A stretch of DNA of 6,848 nt, from positions 1 through 6,848 of the forward strand of contig JAHDOX010000135.1 in the NCBI GenBank assembly GCA_018434645.1. The letters are read 5' to 3'. This stretch comes from Synergistales bacterium. GTDB taxonomy: Bacteria; Synergistota; Synergistia; Synergistales; Thermovirgaceae. The translations under genes were made by a program, and so were the position numbers. Below are positions 1 through 6,369 of the stretch, in pieces (the stretch's first letter is position 1; every line of letters starts with the position of its first letter). The notes under the pieces were generated by a model. The model was not told the DNA's origin. It did no database searches and was given only the letters and a program-made list of their open reading frames with translations.

Positions 1-49
1 ATTGGTTTTGCCCCAAAGCAGTTTGCCGCATTAAGATGTTTTTTCTCGG

Positions 50-118
50 CCTGCAGACCGGGAAACCCAATTTAACAACGCTACATCTAATCTGCAGGTC
101 GACGGCCCGGTCTGCAGG
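50..118. repeat. 13-bp perfect inverted repeat around a 43-base loop
   Basis: CCTGCAGACCGGG at 50-62 is the exact reverse complement of CCCGGTCTGCAGG at 106-118. The left arm recurs in the second repeat copy at 258-270. The right arm does not, because identity ends at 316 inside it. The arms could form the stem of an RNA or a cruciform, or be paired binding sites. A second CTGCAG at 92-97 lies in the loop and can pair with the left arm over a shorter stretch. Confidence 0.75.
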
Positions 119-163
119 GAACTAGAAACTGGTTTCACAACGCTTGATTTCCCCTGCAGACCG
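108..163. repeat. 12-bp perfect inverted repeat sharing an arm with its neighbour
   Basis: CGGTCTGCAGGG at 108-119 is the exact reverse complement of CCCTGCAGACCG at 152-163. The left arm is nearly the same sequence as the right arm of the 50-118 inverted repeat. It could therefore pair either upstream or downstream, giving two mutually exclusive hairpins. Whether the region is transcribed is unknown. Confidence 0.7.
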
Positions 164-166
164 ACG

Positions 167-200
167 CACGGACACCCGTCCGTGTCAGTTGTTTCTGTTT
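167..200 (+). terminator. Hairpin followed by a T-rich tract, possible terminator
   Basis: CACGGAC (167-173) and GTCCGTG (178-184) form a perfect 7-bp stem with the 4-base loop ACCC. The following bases (185-206) are T-rich but interrupted by G and C, so the U tract is imperfect. It would suit the 3' end of a transcript crossing the repeat from the left, such as a small RNA or the tail of an upstream gene. A DNA-level role for the hairpin is equally possible. Confidence 0.35.
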
Positions 201-321
201 TTGGTTCTATTGGTTTTGCCCCAAAGCAGTTTGCCGCATTAAGATGTTTTTTCTCGGCCTGCAGACCGGGAAACCCAATTTAACAACGCTACATCTAATC
301 TGCAGGTCGACGGCCCTGTAC

Positions 322-335
322 TTGGTAGTTACCAA
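322..335. promoter_or_regulatory. Operator-like palindrome TTGGTA-GT-TACCAA
   Basis: Two perfect 6-bp arms flank a 2-base centre, just after the end of repeat copy 2 and about 185 bp before the TPR gene's preferred start. Size and symmetry suit a dimeric regulator site, but no regulator gene is in the window and no second site was seen. Confidence 0.25.
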
Positions 336-379
336 CTGCGGGTGTATTCTGTTTTGGCAGGGGAAATTGAACCAGACCG

Positions 380-523
380 TTGGACAACCTTGAGAATTTA
401 TCTATACGCCATTTGCTGGAGGCGGATCTCTCCGTTCTCCGTTATTATAGGTCTATGCGGCCTTCCGTGATCGCATGGTTCCACGAGTTCATAAAAGATA
501 CCGAAAGGGGCTGCCTCCTTTGA
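380..523 (+). CDS. Possible 47-residue small ORF or gene remnant coupled to the TPR gene
   Basis: A frame open from 371 has possible TTG starts at 380 and 413 and an ATG at 455, and stops at TGA 521-523. The peptide has a protein-like mix of residues, including SVIAWFHEFIKDTERG near its end, and its codons resemble those of the neighbouring genes. The stop overlaps the TTG start of the next gene in TTTGAG, the arrangement seen in translational coupling. No good Shine-Dalgarno precedes any of the possible starts. It could be a small leader protein, the surviving 3' end of a gene cut by the repeat sequence, or chance. I do not recognise the sequence. The ATG at 455 alone would give a 22-residue peptide. 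Confidence 0.3.
   Translation: MDNLENLSIRHLLEADLSVLRYYRSMRPSVIAWFHEFIKDTERGCLL
381..408 (+). promoter_or_regulatory. Possible sigma70-type promoter for the TPR gene
   Basis: TGGACA at 381-386 matches five of six positions of the -35 consensus. It is followed by a 16-base spacer and TATACG at 403-408, which matches four of six positions of the -10. Transcription would begin near 415, leaving a leader of about 105 bases before the TTG start at 520. The call competes with the possible small reading frame over the same bases. If that frame is translated from 380, the promoter must lie further left. Confidence 0.35.
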
Positions 524-1698
524 GAAAGAAAATATTGCCGGTTGTGCGTTTACGCCTCGCTTTTGCAATTTCGCTTGTTGTAATTTCATTTGTCGTCTGC
601 GGCATTAATATTTTACCAGCAGTGGCGGACGAGCCAAATCCGGTTGAGCTGGTCGAAAAGGGAGTGGAAAAAGCCAAAGCGGGTGAATTCAGGGAAGCGC
701 TGGACCTTTTGACACAGGCCATGGAACTTCGGCCCGACCAGCCGGAGATCCATTTCAACATCGGAGTCGTCCTTGAAAACCTTGGAAGATACGAGGAAGC
801 CATTAAGCACTACGAGGAGCTGATCCGCCTGAAACCCGATTTCCCCGGAGGGTATAACAACCTGGGGAACGCCTACTGGAAGACCGGAAACATCAACGAA
901 GCCGGAAAGATGTTTCGACGGGCCCTGGAAGTAGACCCCGATTATGAACTGGCCAAAATCAATCTCGGAAACGTCCTGCTTGCTCAAAAACAGCCTGAAG
1001 AAGCGCTTTCAGTCTTTTCCGAATTGAAAGAAAAAAATACCGGTTCTGCACAGGTTTATTACCTTGAGGGTCGGGCGTTGACCCTTTTGGGGCGCTACGA
1101 AGAGGCCATCAGTGACTTCGAAAAAGCACTGTCCATCGACCCCGGAATGCAGGACGCGCTATTTCACATGGGACTGGCTTGGGGCATGCTTGGAAACCGT
1201 GAGAAGGAGATAGAAACTTTACGCAAATTCGTGGAAGCAAACCCCGACGACGCGGCGGGGCACCTGCAGCTCGGTACGGCCCTGACCAGAAGCAGGAATT
1301 ACCGGGAAGCTGAAGTTTCATTGAAGCGGGCGGTAGAACTGGATCCCCAGTCTTTTGCCGCCTGGAACAACCTCGGTCAGGTGTTGGTAACTATGGGGAA
1401 ATACGACGAAGCCCTTAAGGCTGCGGAAACCGCCGTGGCCATAAATCCGGGCTCCCCACTGGCATATAACAGCCTCGGTTTCGCGCTGGTGGGCCTGGAC
1501 CAGTACGCGGATGCCGCAAAGGCCTTTCGGGAGTCCATCAGCCTGGAGCCTGATTTCGCAGACCCCCACTACGGTCTGGGCGTGGCTGCCATTCTTTTGA
1601 ACGACAGGGAAACGGCAGAGAAACAATTGAAGATACTCGAGGGTCTCCATCCCGGGATGGCAAGACAACTGGAAGGTTTTCTCAAACAGGGGGAGTGA
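520..1698 (+). CDS. Exported TPR-repeat protein
   Basis: Secreted or periplasmic scaffold built of tetratricopeptide repeats, expected to bind other proteins rather than catalyse a reaction. From the TTG at 520 the product is 392 residues. It has a basic N-terminus (MRKK), a hydrophobic stretch at about residues 11-33 and a likely signal peptidase site after AVA at 36. Ten helical repeats run back to back from 42 to 378, nine of exactly 34 residues. They show the TPR pattern (for example NNLGNAYWKTGN and YEEAI) and mostly end in a proline-containing turn such as LRP or VDP. A short tail follows. TTG is preferred because AAGGGG ends 9 bases before it and it gives a classical signal peptide. 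An in-frame ATG at 475 would add 15 residues but lacks a ribosome binding site. The next gene starts 6 bp downstream, so the two are probably one operon. Partner and process are unknown. Confidence 0.9.
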   Translation: MRKKILPVVRLRLAFAISLVVISFVVCGINILPAVADEPNPVELVEKGVEKAKAGEFREALDLLTQAMELRPDQPEIHFNIGVVLENLGRYEEAIKHYEELIRLKPDFPGGYNNLGNAYWKTGNINEAGKMFRRALEVDPDYELAKINLGNVLLAQKQPEEALSVFSELKEKNTGSAQVYYLEGRALTLLGRYEEAISDFEKALSIDPGMQDALFHMGLAWGMLGNREKEIETLRKFVEANPDDAAGHLQLGTALTRSRNYREAEVSLKRAVELDPQSFAAWNNLGQVLVTMGKYDEALKAAETAVAINPGSPLAYNSLGFALVGLDQYADAAKAFRESISLEPDFADPHYGLGVAAILLNDRETAEKQLKILEGLHPGMARQLEGFLKQGE

Positions 1699-1704
1699 TA
1701 TCAC

Positions 1705-2367
1705 GTGAAGCGAAAACATTTCCTGATTGCGGCGGCTTTACTGCTTTTTACCCTTTATCTTGTGGGAATGGTGTGGGCACTCGACTCATCGATGGATTCG
1801 GGTGCGGCCGGTGAAGATTTCAGCGCAATAGAAAAAGAGCTCGAAAAGGCCATCCAGGAGGGCAAGATATCGATCCCTTCAAGACCGTCCTTTGAAGAAA
1901 ATGAAGAACCAACGGAACTTTGCGAGGGTATGTCCCATTGGGTAACCTACTCCGCCAAGGGGAGTCGCTCGGAAGCCCGGCACGGCTTCATCGAGATCGA
2001 GGGCTACACCGTACCGGACGTTTTCACCAGTCTGGTGTACAAGGGCATAGGTGTCACTTTCAGCAGTCGGTCTTATCATTGGGGCGATGATGGCTATTGG
2101 CCGAGTGCCAAGGTAGCCGTACCTGAGGTAGAAGGTCCGTCCCTTTCGGAAACAGACAAAGAAACAGGATGGAAGATTACGGACAAAAGGCCTGCCGGTC
2201 TTCCGGAAAACTGGGTCTATGTAGAGTGGGAAGAGGGGGCGGCTTTCGTGGCGCCGGACAGACTTAAGGATTTTGTCGATGCGATGCAACTGCCCCTTTT
2301 GGAACGCTACGGAGAACGGATGGAAATGTCCCGGGATGAACTAGAACCGAAGGAAAACTCGGACTGA
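1705..2367 (+). CDS. Exported protein of unknown function
   Basis: The GTG start is preceded by GGGGGAG at 1689-1695, 9 bases upstream, which lies inside the end of the TPR gene. The 220-residue product begins MKRK, has a hydrophobic core at residues 6-24 and a likely cleavage site after VWA at 25, so it should be exported. There is a single cysteine, at 73. It is not placed as in a lipoprotein and cannot form an internal disulfide. Residues 40-56 look helical and charged. Residues 75-185 are rich in aromatic residues and glycine (SHWVTYSAKG, YHWGDDGYW, WVYVEWEEG) and are probably a beta-rich globular domain. The last 25 residues are strongly charged. I recognise no domain and no catalytic motif. 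Its position 6 bp after the TPR gene and before a strong terminator suggests the two proteins act together outside the cytoplasm. Confidence 0.85.
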   Translation: MKRKHFLIAAALLLFTLYLVGMVWALDSSMDSGAAGEDFSAIEKELEKAIQEGKISIPSRPSFEENEEPTELCEGMSHWVTYSAKGSRSEARHGFIEIEGYTVPDVFTSLVYKGIGVTFSSRSYHWGDDGYWPSAKVAVPEVEGPSLSETDKETGWKITDKRPAGLPENWVYVEWEEGAAFVAPDRLKDFVDAMQLPLLERYGERMEMSRDELEPKENSD

Positions 2368-2408
2368 CCGGTCAGGGATTTCTCCCCCGAAAAAGCGTGA
2401 AATACCTG

Positions 2409-2433
2409 AAACGGCCCGACAGGGCCGTTTTTT
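2409..2433 (+). terminator. Intrinsic terminator of the two-gene exported-protein operon
   Basis: AAACGGCCC (2409-2417) pairs perfectly with GGGCCGTTT (2422-2430) around the loop GACA. The T tract starts within the 3' arm and runs from 2428 to 2433. A GC-rich 9-bp stem followed by six T residues, 42 bases after the stop codon at 2367, is a textbook rho-independent terminator. Confidence 0.93.
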
Positions 2434-2482
2434 CTTTGCAGGCTGCGTTCGCGGCGCACTACCCGCCAGACCGCCGTCGGCG

Positions 2483-2488
2483 TATACT
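2483..2488 (+). promoter_or_regulatory. Possible -10 element for the HerA-like gene
   Basis: TATACT matches five of six positions of the -10 consensus and lies 43 bases before the ATG at 2532, downstream of the terminator where a new promoter is needed. No good -35 is visible at the usual distance (TACCCG at 2460-2465). A small GC-rich dyad, CGCCG-T-CGGCG (2472-2482), abuts it and could hold a regulator or mask the promoter. Confidence 0.35.
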
Positions 2489-2531
2489 TTAACAGGTTCT
2501 CCAGTTTAGTGACGAAAGAGGTGGTGCCGTG

Positions 2532-4937
2532 ATGCTCCCCATAGAGGGACTGGGCACGTTCTATTTAGGGAAAGGTTATGACCCCGCTTCCTCGGCCGTG
2601 ACGGAAGAACTTCTTCTCTACGACGCAAAGGATCTGACCACCCACGGTGTCATCATCGGAATGACCGGAAGCGGCAAGACGGGTTTGGCTGTCGGCCTTC
2701 TTGAGGAGGCGCTTCTTGACGGTATCCCGGGCATCATTATCGACCCGAAGGGCGATATGCCGAACCTGATGCTTTCCTTTCCCGACCTCGCTCCCGAGGA
2801 TTTTTTGCCCTGGGTCAACCCCCGCGAAGCTGCCCGGGAAGGGGTTTCACCGGACGAATACGCGAGGAAAACAGCCGAAGTGTGGAAGGCAGGCCTCGGG
2901 AAATGGGGGATAGAAGGGGATCGCATCCGGCGTTTCAGGGATGCGGGAGAAATAGTCCTCTACACGCCCGGAAGCTCTGCCGGCAGGCCTGTGAGCGCCC
3001 TGAGGTCCTTTCAGGTGCCTCCAAAGGATATTCTGGAGGACAGCGATCTTTTCACCGAAAGAATCCAGACCACGACCAGCGGAATTCTCTCCCTTCTGGG
3101 CATTGCAGGAGATCCCCTTACGAGCAGGGAGCACATTCTCATCTCCATGATCCTCGAAGACCGGTGGAAACAGGGCATGGACCTCGACTTGCCGGGGCTT
3201 ATCGCGGCTTTGGCGGACCCGCCCTTCACCCAGGTTGGTGTGCTCCCCCTTGAGACTTTCTACCCTTCGAAGGATCGCATGGAACTTATTCTCGGCCTCA
3301 ACAATCTCCTGGCGGCGCCAGGCTTTGCATCCTGGCTGGAGGGGGATCCAATGGATATCCCTCGCTTCCTTTTTTCACCGGAAGGAAAACCCAGGCTTTC
3401 CATATTCACCATCAGTCACCTGTCGGAAAGGGAGCGGATGTTTTTCGTCTCCCTCCTGTTAAACCAGATTCTCGGCTGGGCCAGGACCCAGCCGGGCACC
3501 TCGACGTTACGGGCCCTGCTTTACATGGACGAGATTTTCGGGTTTTTCCCTCCCGTTCAGGAGCCGCCGTCCAAAAAAACGCTCCTGACTCTGCTCAAGC
3601 AGGCCAGGGCCTACGGCCTTGGCGTACTCCTGGCGACGCAGAACCCGGTGGACCTGGATTACAGGGGATTGTCAAATACGGGGACCTGGTTCATCGGACG
3701 GTTGCAGACCGCCCAGGACAGGGAACGGGTCCTTTCAGGCCTGGAAAGCGCCACACCGGGGGGCCTGAAACGGGCTGAACTGGACGAGCTCATCGCCGGT
3801 ATCGGGAAAAGGGTTTTTCTGATGCAGAATATTCACGAAGACCGGCCTTTTCTCTTTCACACCCGATGGGCCATGTCCTACCTGGCCGGGCCGATGACGC
3901 GCGAACAGGTCCGTGTGCTCAGCGAACACACCAGATCCGCTGCTGCAGACGGTGGATCCCCTGTAATCGCGACGCCCCGGGCTGCGGCCACCAAACGCCC
4001 AGTCCTGCCCGAGGGCGTTACCTCGCTGTACCCGCCCGTCTCGGAGGCCGAAAACATTGTCTACAGGCCTTACGTGGGAGGATTTGCCGATGTCCACTAT
4101 CACAATGCCAGGTGGAAAGTCGACGAAAGCAGGGAGATAGCAAGGGCTGTAGCCGTTGATGAAGGCCCGGTTCCAGTGGACTGGAGTCTTGCCTTCCCTC
4201 TTGAGATGGACCCTTCGTCCCTTGCAGCGGGGCTTCCTTCCACGGGCGAACTTGAAGAAATACCCGAAAGCGCTCTAAAGCCGAAGAAACTTGAATTATG
4301 GGGCAGGGAATTTCTCAGGGAGATCCGGAGAGGTGATGTCCTCACCCTTTACCGGAACAATGATCTCAAATTGGTGAGCGAGCCGGGCGAGAGCCTGGAG
4401 GAATTTTCTGCCCGGGTGTCCCTCGGACTCCACGAGGAAAGGGATTCCGCCGTCGAGGCTCTTCGAAGAAAATATGCCTCCAAATTCACCACCCTCGAGA
4501 ACCGTCTCATGCGTGCCAGGCAGGCCGTCGAAAGAGAAGAGCAGCAGGCAGGACAGAAAAAGATGGACACGGTAATCTCCTTCGGATCTACCATTGCAGG
4601 CGCTCTTTTGGGGCGGAAGATCGGAACCTACTCGGCTTCCCGGATGGGAACGGCCCTTTCCAAGGCGGGCCGGATGCGCAAGGAACAGCAGGATATCGCC
4701 CGGGCCAGGGAAACAGCCGAATCGGTGGAAGCGGAAATCGCGGAACTTGAAACGCGCCTCCAGGAAGAAGTCGATGCCATCCGCGGAAGCGATTCCCCCG
4801 GCGGTCCTCCGGTCGAGGAAATCTCCGTACGGCCGCGCGCCGGGGACATCTCTCTCCGGCTTTTCGGCATTATCTGGCTTCCCTGGAAACGAACCGCCGG
4901 CGGCGGGCTGGAACCGCTCTGGCGAAACAAGAACTGA
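2532..4937 (+). CDS. HerA/DUF87-family P-loop ATPase (putative DNA translocase)
   Basis: Probable hexameric cytoplasmic ATPase of the HerA/FtsK superfamily, whose members pump double-stranded DNA. Numbering counts from the GTG at 2529 (802 residues). The ATG at 2532 is preferred, 8 bases after GAGGTG, giving 801. A short N-terminal strand region is followed by Walker A GMTGSGKT (44-51), then IIIDPKGD (69-76), Walker B LLYMDE (330-335), PPSKKTLLTLLKQARAYG (346-363) and ATQNPVDLDY (369-378), a sensor-like stretch. WFIGRLQT (387-394) is a candidate region for the inter-subunit arginine. These motifs read as a full, intact member of a widespread COG0433-type family without a settled function. Residues 500-600 are an uncharacterised domain. 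Residues 635-680 and 715-750 are charged coiled coil around a glycine-rich stretch, GSTIAGALLGRKIGT (686-700). The C-terminus contains WLPWK and ends in LWRNKN. A coiled-coil nuclease-like gene follows 61 bp later. Confidence 0.92.
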   Translation: MLPIEGLGTFYLGKGYDPASSAVTEELLLYDAKDLTTHGVIIGMTGSGKTGLAVGLLEEALLDGIPGIIIDPKGDMPNLMLSFPDLAPEDFLPWVNPREAAREGVSPDEYARKTAEVWKAGLGKWGIEGDRIRRFRDAGEIVLYTPGSSAGRPVSALRSFQVPPKDILEDSDLFTERIQTTTSGILSLLGIAGDPLTSREHILISMILEDRWKQGMDLDLPGLIAALADPPFTQVGVLPLETFYPSKDRMELILGLNNLLAAPGFASWLEGDPMDIPRFLFSPEGKPRLSIFTISHLSERERMFFVSLLLNQILGWARTQPGTSTLRALLYMDEIFGFFPPVQEPPSKKTLLTLLKQARAYGLGVLLATQNPVDLDYRGLSNTGTWFIGRLQTAQDRERVLSGLESATPGGLKRAELDELIAGIGKRVFLMQNIHEDRPFLFHTRWAMSYLAGPMTREQVRVLSEHTRSAAADGGSPVIATPRAAATKRPVLPEGVTSLYPPVSEAENIVYRPYVGGFADVHYHNARWKVDESREIARAVAVDEGPVPVDWSLAFPLEMDPSSLAAGLPSTGELEEIPESALKPKKLELWGREFLREIRRGDVLTLYRNNDLKLVSEPGESLEEFSARVSLGLHEERDSAVEALRRKYASKFTTLENRLMRARQAVEREEQQAGQKKMDTVISFGSTIAGALLGRKIGTYSASRMGTALSKAGRMRKEQQDIARARETAESVEAEIAELETRLQEEVDAIRGSDSPGGPPVEEISVRPRAGDISLRLFGIIWLPWKRTAGGGLEPLWRNKN

Positions 4938-4955
4938 GACCGGCCCATATACAAT

Positions 4956-4964
4956 TGATATACT
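4956..4964 (+). promoter_or_regulatory. Possible extended -10 promoter for the nuclease-like gene
   Basis: TGATATACT in the 61-bp gap contains TATACT, five of six matches to the -10, preceded by TG and one base as in extended -10 promoters. No clear -35 is present, which extended -10 promoters can tolerate. Transcription would start near 4971, about 28 bases before the ATG at 4999. The gene could be expressed both from here and by read-through from the ATPase gene. Confidence 0.35.
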
Positions 4965-4998
4965 GGAAGAGAAATCCGGTTTCTTTGGAGGTGCCGGC

Positions 4999-6330
4999 AT
5001 GAAGGGGAATCAAAATGAATTTTCGGAAGAAAGGCTGACCTTGAAGCTTGAAGTGACGGACACCGTCGTTTGCGAATACCTCAGGCGCTTCAGTGAAAGC
5101 GAGCGCGCGCAAAAGGCTCTCGAGGCGCTGAAAGTCGGTGTCATAGCCATTCAGTCTGCTTCCCCCTCGCTTGACACAAGGGTGGTGGAAGAAAAGTTCC
5201 GCCAGGTGGAGAAGGAAATGGACGACAAGATCGCCTCCTTCAGGGATGACCTGAGGGAGCGGCTGGAACAATATTTCCGCGCCGAAAGCGGCTCGGTTCC
5301 CTTGTGCATAGAGCGTCACTTCGGGGAAAACGGCAGTGTCTCCAGGATTCTCGAGACCTACTTCAATGCCGAGAAGGGACGCCTTTGTGACATACTGGAG
5401 GGCAAGGTAGGCCCCAACAGCTACATCGGCCGCCAGATGGACCCGAACAACCGGGAGGGGCTCCAAAACCGCATCGAAAAGACAGTGGAAGAGATACTCA
5501 GGGAAGGCTCCAGCCGCATACTCGAATCCTTCTCCCTGGACGACGAATCCAGTGCCATCAGCCGGCTCAAGCGCTCCCTCAGGGAAGAGATAGAAAAACT
5601 CCAGAAAGCCACGGCGGACCACTATGCCGAAATCAAAAGCCTTATCGAGAAGGAAAAGGGGCGTCTCGAGGAGGCGGAAAGGGGCACCGCCAAGGGACGT
5701 GACTTTGAGACGGCCCTTTATGAATACCTCGCCGCCTCGGCCCGCGGTCTCGAGGACGAGTCGGAAAACACCTCCGGTTCCAGGGGGCTCGTGGCATACG
5801 AAAAGGTCGGCGACTACGTGGTCCGTCTGGGGGAAACCACCCGGGCGCCCGGCAAGGCAATAGTTTTCGAGGCCAAGAAGGCGTCGGGCTACACGCTTAA
5901 AAAAACCCTTGAAGAACTTGACAGGGCCAAGAAAAACCGCGGGGCCGAAATCGGTATTTTCGCATTCTGCAAGGGCATGGAACCTCCCGAGGTAGAGGAC
6001 TTCTACAGGTCCGGCAACGATTTCATCGTCACCGTCGACGAAAAGCTTCTGGCCGAAGGCAAACCCCTTCTTTTCTTCGACGCCGCCTACAGAATCGCCA
6101 GGACGCTGATCGTCTCGAGGATCCGGGAAGAGGAAGAACAAGCTGTGGACACGGACTACATCCGCAGCGAGATCGAAAACATCACCGGGGCGCTTCGCTA
6201 CGCCTCGGACGTTCTGACCAAGGTCAACACTATTCGAAACAGCGCCGATACCATCGAAAAAGACATGGACAAGCTAAAGGGAAAGATAGAGGAACACCTG
6301 ACGAACATAGCCGCCCATCTTCCCTCCTGA
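4999..6330 (+). CDS. Coiled-coil protein with a putative PD-(D/E)XK nuclease domain
   Basis: The ATG at 4999 is chosen because GGAGGTG (4987-4993) lies 5 bases upstream. The frame is open back to 4594, but that part overlaps the ATPase gene and is not coding. The 443-residue product has a globular N-terminus (about 1-60) and a long charged helical region to about 230. A compact mixed domain at 233-350 follows, then a C-terminal helical region (about 372-435). The mixed domain reads like a restriction-endonuclease fold: GRDFETAL with E237, then VGDYVV with D272, then IVFEAKK with E291 and K293, then a basic helix (DRAKKNR) and GIFAF. That order fits E...D...ExK of the PD-(D/E)XK superfamily. 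The layout recalls RmuC, with coiled coil before the nuclease, but I see no RmuC signature and no membrane segment. Its partner is probably the adjacent HerA-like ATPase. The nuclease call is inferred from motifs alone. Confidence 0.8.
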   Translation: MKGNQNEFSEERLTLKLEVTDTVVCEYLRRFSESERAQKALEALKVGVIAIQSASPSLDTRVVEEKFRQVEKEMDDKIASFRDDLRERLEQYFRAESGSVPLCIERHFGENGSVSRILETYFNAEKGRLCDILEGKVGPNSYIGRQMDPNNREGLQNRIEKTVEEILREGSSRILESFSLDDESSAISRLKRSLREEIEKLQKATADHYAEIKSLIEKEKGRLEEAERGTAKGRDFETALYEYLAASARGLEDESENTSGSRGLVAYEKVGDYVVRLGETTRAPGKAIVFEAKKASGYTLKKTLEELDRAKKNRGAEIGIFAFCKGMEPPEVEDFYRSGNDFIVTVDEKLLAEGKPLLFFDAAYRIARTLIVSRIREEEEQAVDTDYIRSEIENITGALRYASDVLTKVNTIRNSADTIEKDMDKLKGKIEEHLTNIAAHLPS

Positions 6331-6369
6331 CGCACCGGGCAAAGGTTTTTTGTTTTCCGAATTGCGCAG

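Larger units (their letters stand above)
1..316. repeat. Two exact 108-bp direct repeats, 208 bp apart
   Basis: Bases 1-108 and 209-316 are identical over 108 bp, separated by 100 bp of different sequence (109-208). The first copy begins at the window edge, so the repeat or the array may extend further left. Identity ends at 316, where copy 2 changes to unrelated sequence. Inside the unit there is a weaker sub-repeat of period 62: ACAACGCT at 75-82 recurs at 137-144, each followed 17 bases later by CTGCAG (92-97 and 154-159) and then a GACG stretch. No open frame of useful length with a start and ribosome binding site is visible, so this is best read as a noncoding intergenic repeat. I do not recognise the family. 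It has neither the short repeats nor the uniform spacers of a CRISPR array, and shows no transposase. Confidence 0.93.

Noticed and set aside
1..316. CRISPR array
   Set aside because: The repeats are 108 bp with a single 100-bp intervening sequence that itself contains a diverged copy of part of the repeat, and no cas gene is present.
475..519. ATG at 475 as the start of the TPR gene
   Set aside because: No Shine-Dalgarno precedes it, and it adds 15 basic residues before an already complete signal peptide. The TTG at 520 has AAGGGG at the right distance. I cannot exclude the ATG.
2365..2374. TGACCGGTCA palindrome overlapping the stop codon of the exported orphan gene
   Set aside because: It is only 10 bp, with no spacer and no partner site, and is easily expected by chance in this base composition.
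4594..4998. In-frame upstream extension of the nuclease-like gene by 135 codons
   Set aside because: It overlaps the conserved 3' end of the ATPase gene in another frame, reads as arginine/proline-rich noise, and has a weaker start than the ATG at 4999 with GGAGGTG in front.
4296..5000. Minus-strand open frame of 234 codons
   Set aside because: It is a shadow of the ATPase gene's 3' end with no family resemblance.
4870..6141. Long minus-strand open frame (423 codons) opposite the nuclease-like gene
   Set aside because: It is antisense to a gene with a strong ribosome binding site and recognisable motifs. Its translation is low-complexity and phenylalanine/glycine-rich, as expected from the complement of a GC-rich gene.
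6331..6360. Poly-T stretch (TTTTTTG) after the nuclease-like gene as a terminator
   Set aside because: The only upstream pairing (GCCC with GGGC) is four bases with a long loop, too weak to call a terminator.
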